DNA of 64,000 nucleotides from positions 124,001 to 188,000 of the forward strand of contig NZ_AP025591.1 in assembly GCF_023169945.1 (NCBI RefSeq), read 5' to 3'. This document shows, one piece after another, positions 21,878-29,999 of this stretch; within the stretch, counting starts at the first letter, position 1; each line of letters starts with the position of its first letter. The notes under the pieces were generated by a model, which was not told the origin of the DNA, ran no database searches, and was given only the letters and a program-made list of their open reading frames with translations. The position numbers and the translations under genes were made by a program. This stretch comes from Anaeromyxobacter oryzae. GTDB lineage: Bacteria > Myxococcota > Myxococcia > Myxococcales > Anaeromyxobacteraceae.

Positions 21878-23287
21878 TCAGCGCCGGTACGCCTTCAGCC
21901 GCTTCGACAGCGCCGGCTGCGAGATGCCGATGAGCCGCGCCGCGAGCGTCTGGTTCCCGCCCGCGCGCGTCATCGCCTCGCGCACGAGCAGCTCGAGGGC
22001 CTCGTCGAACGTGGGCAGCCGCTCCGCGCCCGCGAACGGGTTCCGGTCGGAGGCCGCCTCGCCCGGCGGCGGCTCCCCGGCCCGGCCGATCGCCTCGAGG
22101 AAGGCGTCCATGGAGAGGACCCGGTCCTTGTGGAGCGACACCGCGTCGAAGACCATCGCCCGGAGCTCGCGGACGTTGCCGGGGAAGTCGTGCGTCTGGA
22201 GCAGCTGCGCGAGCTGCCGCGGCGGCGTCGGCCGCTTCTTCCCGAGCGAGCGGGCCGCCTCCTCGAGGAAGTGCTCGAGCAGGAGCGGGATGTCGTCCTT
22301 GCGCTCGCGGAGCGGCGGGACGCGGACCCGGTGCGTCCGGAGCCGGTAGTAGAGGTCGCGCCGGAACGCGCCCGCCTGCTCCTTCGCGGCGAGGTCCTGG
22401 TGCGTCGCCGCGATGACCCGCGCCCGCACCTTCCGCGGCCGGTCGGCGCCGAGCGGGAAGAACTCGCCCTCCTGGAGGAACCGGAGCAGCTTCACCTGCG
22501 ACGGGATCGAGAGGTCGCCGATCTCGTCGAGGAAGAGCGTCCCGTTCTCCGCCTCCTCCACCATGCCGCGCCGCGGCTGGTCGGCGCCGGTGAACGCGCC
22601 GCGGACGTGTCCGAAGAGCGTGTCGGCGAACACCGCGTCGTCGAGCCCGGCGACGTTCACCGCGACGAGCTTCCCGGCGCAGCCCGACAGCCGGTGCGCC
22701 GCGCGCGCCACGAGCTCCTTGCCGACGCCGCTCTCGCCGGTGACGAGGAGCGGCTGCGGGCTCCTCGCCACCGCCTCGACGTACGCGAAGAGCGTTCGCA
22801 TCGTCGAATCCTGGGTGACGATCCCCTCGAACGCCTCCGGGTGGCGCAGCTCGCCGGAGAGGAGGCGCGTCGCGACCTCCACGTTCTCGCGCTGCAGCTC
22901 CTGCATCCGGAGCGCGCGGAGGACGCCGGCGATGAGCCGGTCCTCCTCCTCGGTCTTCACGTGGTAGTCGAAGGCGCCGAGCCTCATGCACCGCACGGCG
23001 GTCTCGACCTGGTTCAGGCCCGAGACCACGATGACGGCGACGTCCGGGTGCTCGGTGGTGATCCTCGGGAGGAGGTCCTCGCCGGAGAGGTGCGGCATCG
23101 TGAGGTCCAGCAGGACCACCGCGATGTCGTCGCCCGCGAGGATCTCCATCACCTTGCGCGGGTCCTGGCAGGTGACGACATGGCGGAGCCCGGCCGACCG
23201 CTCGAGCGCGAGGCTCATCGAGCGGAGCCAGGCGGGCTCGTCGTCGACGAGGAGGATCCCGAACGCGGCCGCGCTCCCCTCGCTCAC
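21878..23287 (-). CDS. Sigma-54-dependent response regulator (DctD-like)
   Basis: 469 residues. The receiver domain has the acidic pair D15-D16 and phosphoacceptor D61 (VVLLDLTMP). The AAA+ domain carries Walker A (GESGVGKE), the sigma-54-contacting GAFTGA loop, and FLDEIGDLS. The C-terminal helix-turn-helix (GGNQTLAARLIGISQPALSKRL) is of the Fis type. The GTG start overlaps the TGA of the kinase gene (GTGA), so the two are coupled. Its most likely target is the adjacent dctA promoter, because that promoter has a sigma-54 element and repeated palindromes. Confidence 0.92.
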   Translation of the reverse strand: MSEGSAAAFGILLVDDEPAWLRSMSLALERSAGLRHVVTCQDPRKVMEILAGDDIAVVLLDLTMPHLSGEDLLPRITTEHPDVAVIVVSGLNQVETAVRCMRLGAFDYHVKTEEEDRLIAGVLRALRMQELQRENVEVATRLLSGELRHPEAFEGIVTQDSTMRTLFAYVEAVARSPQPLLVTGESGVGKELVARAAHRLSGCAGKLVAVNVAGLDDAVFADTLFGHVRGAFTGADQPRRGMVEEAENGTLFLDEIGDLSIPSQVKLLRFLQEGEFFPLGADRPRKVRARVIAATHQDLAAKEQAGAFRRDLYYRLRTHRVRVPPLRERKDDIPLLLEHFLEEAARSLGKKRPTPPRQLAQLLQTHDFPGNVRELRAMVFDAVSLHKDRVLSMDAFLEAIGRAGEPPPGEAASDRNPFAGAERLPTFDEALELLVREAMTRAGGNQTLAARLIGISQPALSKRLKAYRR

Positions 23288-25050
23288 CCCGCGCTCCTCC
23301 GCTCCTCCGCGTCGGCGGGCGCGAGGGCGGGGAGCGCGATCGTCGCGACGGTCCCGGCGCCCACCTCGGATGTGAACCTGAGGGTGCCGCCGTGGTCCTT
23401 CACGATGCCGGCGGACACGGAGAGCCCGAGCCCGGTCCCGCCCGCGGTCCGCTTCGTCGTGAAGAACGGCTCCTCGATGCGCGCCAGGTGCTCGGGGGGG
23501 ATGCCGACGCCCTGGTCGCGCACCTCGAGCAGCACCTCTCCGCGCTCCGCGTCGTGCCGCGTCGAGAGGCGGATCCCGTGGCTCGCGTCGGGCAGCGCCT
23601 CGCAGGCGTTGAGGAGCAGGTTGACCACGACCTGCTCGATCCGCTGCGAGTTCACGCGGACGCGGGGGAGCCCGTCCCCGAGGGCCAGCTCGAACCGGTC
23701 CGTCGCGTTGCGGATGGCGTTCCCGACCAGCCGCGCGGCCGCGCGGGCGACGTCGTTCAGGTCCACCGGCTCGAGCGCCGGGTCGTCCTCGCGCCGGGCG
23801 AAGTCCTTCAGGTCGTCGACGATGCGCTTGATGCGGCGTCCGCCGGCGTGCATCTCGTCGAGGAGGCCCGGGAGCTCCTCCCGGAGGCGCGCGTACGGCA
23901 GGCCCGCAATCGTGAGGCCCTCGTTCCCGCCCCGCGCGTCGAGCTCGGAGAGGAGGTCCCCGAACGTCTCCTTGAGGAGCGGCATGTTGAGGAGCACGAG
24001 GCCGACGGGGTTGTTGATCTCGTGGGCGACGCCGGAGACGAGGACCCCGAGCGCCGCGAGCTTGTCCGCCTGCACGAGCTGCCGCTGGTGCTGGCGGAGC
24101 TCCTCGACCGCGCGCCTCCGCTCGGCCACCTCGCGGGCGAGCGACGCGGTGCGGACCGCCACCTGCCGCTGCAGGGATCGCGACCAGAGCACCGTCCCGG
24201 CGAGGATCGCGAGGAGCGGCACGAGCACCAGGGTCGCCCACCGCGCGACGGTCCCGAGGGAGAGACCCTGCGGCTCGAGCACCCCGAGCCAGCGCTGGTG
24301 GAGCTCCTCGTAGCGGCCGGTCTTCTTGAGGATGGCGAGCCCCTCGTCGAGCCTGGCGAGCAGCTCGCCGTTCCCCTTGCGCACCGCGAAGCCGTACCGC
24401 TCGGCGGCGATGCTGCGCGCGACGGGGACCACGTTGGTGAGCTGCAGCTCCCGGGTGATCCAGATCCCGGGCAGGAGCGCGACCACCACGTAGTCGTGCT
24501 CGCCGGAGGCGAGGAGCCGGAGCGCGTCGGCGGGCGTCCCGGTCCGGACGAGCGTCGCGCCGAGGCCGCGCTGCGTGAGCGTCTCGTCCATGATGCCGCC
24601 GCCAAAGACGATGACCTCCTTCCCGCGAAGCTCCTCGAGCGACGCCACCGGCGGCGTCCCCCGCCGGGCGAAGATCGCGTGGTGGACGATGGCGTGCGGC
24701 GGGGAGAAGTCGAGCGTGCGCGCCCGCTCGTCGGAGAAGGAGATGCCCTCGAGGACGTCGATCTGGCCGGCGTCGAGCCCCGCGCGGATCTCCGACCAGT
24801 CGCCGAAGCGGAACTCGACCTCGAGCCCCATCACCTCGGCGATCGCGCGGGTGAGCTCGACGTTGTAGCCGGCGGGCTTCCCGTCCCGGTCCAGGAACTC
24901 GTAGGGCGGGTAGTCGCGATCGGCGCCGACGACGATCGTCCGGCGAGTCCCGCCGCCGACCGCCGCACCTGCGAGGTCCTGCCCGCGCGCCGCGGGCCCG
25001 GCGAGCGCGAGCAGGGCGGCTGCGAGCGGTGCGAGGGAGCGGCGGCGCAT
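23284..25050 (-). CDS. Sensor histidine kinase with periplasmic solute-binding (SBP_bac_3) sensor domain
   Basis: 588 residues from ATG 25050 (an upstream in-frame ATG at 25089 is possible). After a signal sequence, about residues 35-265 form a type-3 solute-binding domain (VGADRDYPPYEFLDRDGKPAGYNVEL, quoted in part here as YPPYEFLDRDGKPAGYNVEL). A transmembrane helix and coiled coil follow. The kinase core has the H-box GVAHEINNPVG, an N-box (LLLNACEALPD) and ATP lid motifs (DQGVGIPP, GGTGLGLSV). It should bind a small ligand in the periplasm and phosphorylate the DctD-like regulator. Classical DctB uses PAS-like sensor domains instead. Confidence 0.9.
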   Translation of the reverse strand: MRRRSLAPLAAALLALAGPAARGQDLAGAAVGGGTRRTIVVGADRDYPPYEFLDRDGKPAGYNVELTRAIAEVMGLEVEFRFGDWSEIRAGLDAGQIDVLEGISFSDERARTLDFSPPHAIVHHAIFARRGTPPVASLEELRGKEVIVFGGGIMDETLTQRGLGATLVRTGTPADALRLLASGEHDYVVVALLPGIWITRELQLTNVVPVARSIAAERYGFAVRKGNGELLARLDEGLAILKKTGRYEELHQRWLGVLEPQGLSLGTVARWATLVLVPLLAILAGTVLWSRSLQRQVAVRTASLAREVAERRRAVEELRQHQRQLVQADKLAALGVLVSGVAHEINNPVGLVLLNMPLLKETFGDLLSELDARGGNEGLTIAGLPYARLREELPGLLDEMHAGGRRIKRIVDDLKDFARREDDPALEPVDLNDVARAAARLVGNAIRNATDRFELALGDGLPRVRVNSQRIEQVVVNLLLNACEALPDASHGIRLSTRHDAERGEVLLEVRDQGVGIPPEHLARIEEPFFTTKRTAGGTGLGLSVSAGIVKDHGGTLRFTSEVGAGTVATIALPALAPADAEERRSAG

Positions 25051-25104
25051 CGAGCGCGGAACGGTACCGCGCCCCACCCGCGCCCACAAGCGCGCGGGAC
25101 CCGC

Positions 25105-25151
25105 CGGAAAAGGGTGGGGCCGCGCCGCCCCGTGGTGGACGACGCGGCCCC
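25105..25151 (-). terminator. Probable terminator of the BAX inhibitor-1 gene
   Basis: On the minus strand a 9-bp perfect stem (CGCGGCCCC at 25143-25151 with GGGGCCGCG at 25116-25124) is followed by ACCCTTTTCC. It lies 32 bp after the stop codon of the gene at 25183. The loop is long (18 nt), which lowers confidence. Confidence 0.5.
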
Positions 25152-25182
25152 GGAAGGACGACCGCCCCGCTGCTCCCCTGCC

Positions 25183-25902
25183 CTAGTCGCGGCGGCCGCC
25201 GAGGAGCCGGAGCAGCATCAGGAACAGGTTCACGAAGTCGAGGTAGAGCGCGAGGGCGCCGTTCACCGCGACGGCTCCGGTCGCGCCGCCCGCCCGCGCG
25301 ATGGTGCGGAGCTTCTGCGTGTCGTAGGCGGCGAGGCCGGTGAACACCAGCACGCCCGCGCAGGAGATGACGAACGACATCATCGAGGAGCGCAGGAAGA
25401 TGTTCACCACGCTCGCGATGACGATCCCGATGAGCCCCATGAAGAGGAAGCTCGACCAGGAGGAGAGGTCCCGCTTCGTCACGGTCCCGTAGACGCTCAT
25501 CACGCCGAAGGTGCCGGCGGTGGCGCCGAAGGCGAGCGCGACCGAGGTCCCCGTGTACGCGAGGAGCACGATCGAGAGCGTCACGCCGTTCAGGGCGGAG
25601 TAGACGAGGAAGAGGCCTCCGGCCGCGGCGGCGGAGAGGCGGTTCACCGCGGCCGAGAGGGCGATGACGAGCCCGAGCTCGGCGAGGATGAGCCCGAAGA
25701 AGAGGATGCGGTTCCCGAACACGAGCCGGATCGCGTCCGGGGAGCTCGCGACGGCCACGGCGAGGAGCGCGGTGACGCCCAGGCCGAGGGTCATCCAGCG
25801 GTAGACCGCGGCCATGAAGCCGCGCTCGACGTCGGAGGCGCCGCGGACGAGCACCGTGCGAGCGGCGGGCTGACGGTACGGAGGGGCAGGATCGAATGGC
25901 AT
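25183..25902 (-). CDS. BAX inhibitor-1/YccA-family membrane protein
   Basis: 239 residues with seven predicted membrane segments. Family signatures are visible: VYRWMTLGLGVTAL near the first helix, LVYSALNGVTLSIVLLAYT, SSFLFMGLIGIVIASVVNIFLRS (shown in part), and the C-terminal AYDTQKL followed by LYLDFVNLFLMLLRLLGGRRD (in part). The AYDTQ motif and the membrane aspartates form the pH-sensing latch in characterised homologues, which conduct calcium. In bacteria the cellular role is not settled. It is flanked by terminator-like hairpins on both sides, so it is probably a single-gene unit. Confidence 0.9.
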   Translation of the reverse strand: MPFDPAPPYRQPAARTVLVRGASDVERGFMAAVYRWMTLGLGVTALLAVAVASSPDAIRLVFGNRILFFGLILAELGLVIALSAAVNRLSAAAAGGLFLVYSALNGVTLSIVLLAYTGTSVALAFGATAGTFGVMSVYGTVTKRDLSSWSSFLFMGLIGIVIASVVNIFLRSSMMSFVISCAGVLVFTGLAAYDTQKLRTIARAGGATGAVAVNGALALYLDFVNLFLMLLRLLGGRRD

Positions 25903-25972
25903 GGGCGGAGGATATAGCACCGGGCCGCCCCCGCCGCGCGGCTTCCGGACGCGCTCGCGCGGAGACGAGAAG

Positions 25973-25998
25973 AGGGGCGGCCCCGTGCGGCCGCCCCT
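25973..25998 (-). terminator. Terminator hairpin after ccsA
   Basis: A perfect 10-bp stem (AGGGGCGGCC with GGCCGCCCCT) around a six-base loop lies 27 bp after the ccsA stop codon. The minus-strand sequence after it is CTTCTCGTCTCC, pyrimidine-rich but without a long T-run. Confidence 0.6.
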
Positions 25999-26024
25999 CC
26001 GGTACGACGCCGACGACGCGGCGA

Positions 26025-27830
26025 CTACTTCCCCGGCGCCGGCTCCGGCTCGTGCTTCGAGGCTCCGCCGGAGAACGCCCCGGCGCGCCAGAACTGCGGC
26101 GGCAGGAGCGTGAACGCCATGATCAGGAGCTGCGACGCGATGAAGCCGGCGAGCGCCCAGAACGCCTTGTCCATGAAGCCGTACGAGTGGAGGCCGACCC
26201 CGAGCATGTTCACGCCGAACCAGGACAGGCTCGTGATGATGTTGCCGAAGATCGCCATCGCCATGATGCCGCGCTCGCGGACGTAGCCGCCCCAGCGCGC
26301 GTGCAGGATGATCGCGTTCCAGAGGACGATGAGCAGCGCCCCGTTCTCCTTCGGATCCCAGCCCCAGAACCGGCCCCAGGACTGGTCGGCCCAGATGCCG
26401 CCGAGCACCGTGCCGATGAAGCTGAAGAAGAGCGCGAAGCAGATGACCCCGTAGGTCATCCCCATGATCGCCTTCGACGTGGCCTCGTCGCCCCCGCCGC
26501 GCGACAGGTGCCGGCGGATCGTCCAGCCGATGGCGAGCGCGCCCGCGAGGAACGTACCGCTGTAGCCGATGGTGATCGTGACGACGTGCGTGCCGAGCCA
26601 GAAGTTCGAGTCCAGCACCGCGCGCATCATCTCCATCGTGTCGCCGTCGCCGGTGAGGTGGTGCGCGACGATGAGCGACGCGAACCCTGCCGCCGCGGCG
26701 ACCGCGGTGCCGAACCCCTTGCGGTACATCCGCTCGAGGATGACGCCCAGGATGACGGCGCCCCAGCCCACGAACACCGCCGACGAGTAGAGGTTCGTGA
26801 CCGGCGGCCGCCCCTGGAGGATCACGCGGGAGACGAGCCCCGCGGTGTGTACGAGCGCGCCCGCGACGAGGAAGCCGTACCCCGCCGGCCGGGTCCACCC
26901 GGGCTTCCAGATCCAGGAGACGAACACCGCCAGGAGGGCGAGGACGTAGAGCACCATGCCGACGTAGAAGGGCTGGGCGCGGTTGAAGACGAGCTCGTGC
27001 CCCGTCTGCGCGACGAGGTCCGCCTGGACCGCACCGGCCGCCGCGAGGGCGTCGTGCGCCGCCTGGTTGAAGCTCGCGGCGTCGCCCGCCCGGTACGCGA
27101 CGGACATCCGAGCCCACGCGCCGAGCTGGGGGTTCTGGCGGCCCCGGGCGGCGTCGTCGAGCGCCTCGCCCGCGTTCCGCCACGCCTCGTTGGTCGTGCC
27201 CGCCGTGACGAACGGCCGGAAGTAGGCGGCCTGCGAGATCACGGCGCGGCGCTGGGCGGAGCTCGGGGTCCCGAGCGAGGCGAGCTCGAACGCGAGCCCG
27301 GGCGTCTGCTCGAGCTGGACGGTGTTCTTGAGCCGCACGTACAGGTAGACGCGCTCGTACAGGTTCGCGATGGCGCCCTCGAACCGGCTCCGCTCCTTGG
27401 CCTCCTTCATCTGCGCCGCCTCGCCCTGCCGCTGGATCTCGTCGAGATGAGGCTGGAGGACCTTGAAGGAGAAGTAGCGGTCCGCGCTCTGCTGGACCCC
27501 CATCATCCCGAGCACGTCGGGGTCGTTGATGACGAACGCCTTCTGCTGATCCGCGACCTCGGGCCGGAAGAGCACGTCGAGGAGCCACTCGTCGGCGACG
27601 ACGGTCTTCCCCTCGTGCCGGAACTCCTGCTGGCTGCGGATCATGAGGAGCGCGTTCCGCGCCACGGTGTCGACGGGCTTCACGCGCCCGCCCTCGAGCA
27701 CCGGGAGGTGCCCGAAGGTGTCGACGTCGAAGCCGCGGACCTTGCCCTGCGGGACGAGCATCACCGCCGCGCCGACGAGCGCGAGGATCGCAGCGCCCCA
27801 GAACGCGAGCCGGGTGGCCTTGGTCTTCAT
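26025..27830 (-). CDS. ccsA: Cytochrome c biogenesis protein CcsA (heme handling, System II)
   Basis: 601 residues. The C-terminal half is a multi-helix membrane domain with the tryptophan-rich WWD heme-binding motif (WADQSWGRFWGWDPKEN) and conserved histidines (LVAHHLTG, LGTHVVT, ILHARWGG, LHSYGF). The N-terminal ~300 residues hold one membrane helix and a long soluble domain, an extension seen in delta-proteobacterial CcsA. Together with the ResB-like protein encoded just upstream it exports heme and attaches it to CxxCH sites. The ATG follows the resB TAG directly (TAGATG), implying coupled translation. Confidence 0.93.
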   Translation of the reverse strand: MKTKATRLAFWGAAILALVGAAVMLVPQGKVRGFDVDTFGHLPVLEGGRVKPVDTVARNALLMIRSQQEFRHEGKTVVADEWLLDVLFRPEVADQQKAFVINDPDVLGMMGVQQSADRYFSFKVLQPHLDEIQRQGEAAQMKEAKERSRFEGAIANLYERVYLYVRLKNTVQLEQTPGLAFELASLGTPSSAQRRAVISQAAYFRPFVTAGTTNEAWRNAGEALDDAARGRQNPQLGAWARMSVAYRAGDAASFNQAAHDALAAAGAVQADLVAQTGHELVFNRAQPFYVGMVLYVLALLAVFVSWIWKPGWTRPAGYGFLVAGALVHTAGLVSRVILQGRPPVTNLYSSAVFVGWGAVILGVILERMYRKGFGTAVAAAAGFASLIVAHHLTGDGDTMEMMRAVLDSNFWLGTHVVTITIGYSGTFLAGALAIGWTIRRHLSRGGGDEATSKAIMGMTYGVICFALFFSFIGTVLGGIWADQSWGRFWGWDPKENGALLIVLWNAIILHARWGGYVRERGIMAMAIFGNIITSLSWFGVNMLGVGLHSYGFMDKAFWALAGFIASQLLIMAFTLLPPQFWRAGAFSGGASKHEPEPAPGK

Positions 27831-29027
27831 CTACGCCTCCACCGCGGCCGCGCCGGCGGTGCCCTCGTGGGCCTCCGCCTGCCGCCGCACCGAACGTCGA
27901 AGGGTGATCGCGAAGTGGACGAGGAGCCCGATGGTGACGAGCACGCACGAGACGTACGGCAGGAGCCAGCCGGGGTTCTGCACCACCTGCAGGATCGACA
28001 GCGTGTCGTTCTTGCCGAAGCTCGCCTGGTAGAACGCCTTGCCGTCGTACCGCAGCGGCTGGTTCATGAAGATGAGCACGTCCCGCTCCTCGCCCTTCGC
28101 CGGGTTCGACAGGTGGACGAGGCTCGAGAAGTTCTTCGGGATGCTCGTGCCCGGGTACACGTCGTGCCGGAACTTCTTCAGCGTCACCGTGTACGGCAGG
28201 TAGATGCGCCGGGGCCGGATCGCGAGCTGGTAGGTGCGGCCCTCGTGCGTGAACGACTGCGGCGCGCCGAGCTGCGCGGACACCAGCCACGTGCCGTAGC
28301 TCCGGCCGCCGGCCATGGGCTCCACGAGCGCCGTCGTCGCGTTCATCTCCTCGTCCCGTGAGACCGGCGGTGCCTCGCGCACCGTGACGTTCGTGAAGGT
28401 GCCGGCCGTGACGAGCGCGGGCGGGTCGGTGGGCTGGCGCATCGCGATGGACGCGTTCCTGTAATACCGGCGGACGTTCAGGGTGACCGGCGTGCCCGGG
28501 ATCGGGATCTGCCCCGCGTGGGCGAGGAGGGACTCCGGGATGCTGTAGACGTCGTCCGCGGCGGGGTCGGTCGTGTCGACGATCGCGAGCTCGGTCTGGC
28601 GCGGGCTCTCGATGAAGTTCGTCGTCGCGCCCTCCTCGATCGCCATCTGGGTCTCGACCTGGTACATGCCGGTCACGAACTCGCCGACGACGAGCAGGAT
28701 GAGCCCGGCGTGGACGATCCAGAGGCCGGCCTTCTTCCAGGAGAGCTCGAGGCGGCGGAACTGCGCCGCGGCGAGGTTCACCGCGAGCAGCGCACCGACC
28801 AGCGCGCCGCCGGGGAACACGGGGAACGACCAGGGGGAGCCGGGGACGTCCCACCAGACGAGCCACCGCCGCATGTAGACGTCGACCGCGCCGAACGTGC
28901 CGAGGTGGACCTGCGCGAGCGTGCAGGACACCACCAGCACCATCAGCGCGCCCATGCAGAGGATGGTGAGCTTCAGGGACGTGACGGCGTCCCACAACTT
29001 GTGGCGGGCATCACTTGGCGTCGGCAT
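27831..29027 (-). CDS. resB: ResB/Ccs1-like cytochrome c biogenesis protein
   Basis: 398 residues. Three N-terminal membrane helices (SLKLTILCMGALMVLVVSC, ALVGALLAVNLAAAQFRRLE, LWIVHAGLILLVVGEFV) are followed by a large periplasmic domain with IRPRRIYLPYTVTLKKFRHD, and a last helix near the C-terminus. This is the ResB/Ccs1 layout, the partner of CcsA in System II heme attachment. Its start overlaps the end of the upstream lipoprotein gene by 17 bp and its stop abuts ccsA, so the three form one operon. Confidence 0.92.
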   Translation of the reverse strand: MPTPSDARHKLWDAVTSLKLTILCMGALMVLVVSCTLAQVHLGTFGAVDVYMRRWLVWWDVPGSPWSFPVFPGGALVGALLAVNLAAAQFRRLELSWKKAGLWIVHAGLILLVVGEFVTGMYQVETQMAIEEGATTNFIESPRQTELAIVDTTDPAADDVYSIPESLLAHAGQIPIPGTPVTLNVRRYYRNASIAMRQPTDPPALVTAGTFTNVTVREAPPVSRDEEMNATTALVEPMAGGRSYGTWLVSAQLGAPQSFTHEGRTYQLAIRPRRIYLPYTVTLKKFRHDVYPGTSIPKNFSSLVHLSNPAKGEERDVLIFMNQPLRYDGKAFYQASFGKNDTLSILQVVQNPGWLLPYVSCVLVTIGLLVHFAITLRRSVRRQAEAHEGTAGAAAVEA

Positions 29028-29724
29028 CGGAACGCAGGCTCTCCAGGAGGCTCATGAACGCGGGGCGCGCGGCCGACACGGCCTCGGCGTCCCCGGACAG
29101 CTTGACGAACCACGTGCTGCCGGCATTCTCGGTGAGGCCGGCGACCACGCGGCTCTTCTTCTGGCCGTCGGACGTGAAGTCGTAGACCGAGATGGGGCCG
29201 ACCTTCGCCTTCACCGTCTTGCGCAGGGCGGGGAGGTCCGCGTCGGCGAGCGGCGCGAGCCCGATCTGGTTCCGCCAGCGGTTCACGTTGGCGAGCTCGC
29301 CGCCCGCCGGACCGGGGAGCACGATCACGCTGACCTCGGCCTTCCCCGCCCCGGTCGGCCGCATGGTGGCGAACCGCATGGGCCCGCCGCCCTTCGTCTC
29401 GGACCAGCCCTTCGGGAGCGACCAGCGCAGCCCGCCGCCCTCGGGGGCCGGCGGCGGAGCGACGTCGCCCTCCATCCCGCCGCCCATCGGCCCCTGTCCC
29501 GGGTCCGCGCCCGTCATGGGGCCGGGGCCGCCCATCGCCCCCATCGGCGCGGCGGCCGCGAGCCCCGTCCCCGTCGCCTTCGGGACGCGGAAGTGGCTCA
29601 CCTCGTCGCGCTGGCAGCCCGCGATCGCCGTCGCGAGCGCGACGACCGCGAGGGTGATCGCGGCGCGAGCGCTGCCGGAGCGGTTCCGGCTCCGGCGGTG
29701 CTGCGAAGGTCCAGCTTCGTTCAT
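29011..29724 (-). CDS. Lipoprotein of unknown function, first gene of the ccs operon
   Basis: 237 residues from ATG 29724. The signal peptide ends in a lipobox IAGC (AVVALATAIAGCQRD). A Met/Gly/Pro-rich linker follows, then a globular domain of about 150 residues (LRWSLPKGWSETKGGGPMRFATM, here as LRWSLPKGWSE; NRWRNQIGLAPL; ending in LLESLRSDADAK). The pattern of a strand 'LPxGW' followed by 'NxWRxQ' recurs in uncharacterised lipoproteins next to cytochrome genes, but I do not recognise a function. It overlaps resB by 17 bp. A role in cytochrome assembly is suggested only by context. Confidence 0.7.
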   Translation of the reverse strand: MNEAGPSQHRRSRNRSGSARAAITLAVVALATAIAGCQRDEVSHFRVPKATGTGLAAAAPMGAMGGPGPMTGADPGQGPMGGGMEGDVAPPPAPEGGGLRWSLPKGWSETKGGGPMRFATMRPTGAGKAEVSVIVLPGPAGGELANVNRWRNQIGLAPLADADLPALRKTVKAKVGPISVYDFTSDGQKKSRVVAGLTENAGSTWFVKLSGDAEAVSAARPAFMSLLESLRSDADAK

Positions 29725-29902
29725 CCGTGTTCCTCTCGACGCCGGGACGTCCCGGCGCTCGGTTGCCCGCCCAGGCTGCGACCGCGACTTGAACGTCGTG
29801 CGCGGTTGCGCCTGATCAACGCGCGGGCCGCAGGAACGCATCCGTTCCTGCAGGGCGGGCGTACATTACCCTGCGACATGATCCCGATCAAACCTTGAGG
29901 AC

Positions 29903-29921
29903 CCGCGGCTTTATGCCGCGG
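29903..29921. other. Hairpin in a less GC-rich intergenic stretch
   Basis: CCGCGGC and GCCGCGG form a 7-bp stem around TTTAT. The surrounding 29,880-29,965 is clearly lower in GC than its neighbours and contains further short stems (TGGA-TCCA around GGATTTTCC). On the minus strand it lies between the receiver-EAL gene and the ccs lipoprotein gene, where it could be a terminator or a leader element. No c-di-GMP riboswitch core could be recognised. Confidence 0.35.
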
Positions 29922-29999
29922 CAGCGCACGTGCCCGTCAGGCTTTTGGATTTTCCAGGCGCCCCGAGGTGACCCGCCCCGGAAGGCGGTCTCTCCCTCT

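Noticed and set aside
21635..24313. 892-codon plus-strand frame opposite the DctB/DctD-like genes
   Set aside because: Shadow frame without motifs; kinase and regulator motifs are on the minus strand.
29880..29965. Cyclic di-GMP riboswitch before the ccs operon
   Set aside because: The conserved GEMM core sequences are not present on either strand.
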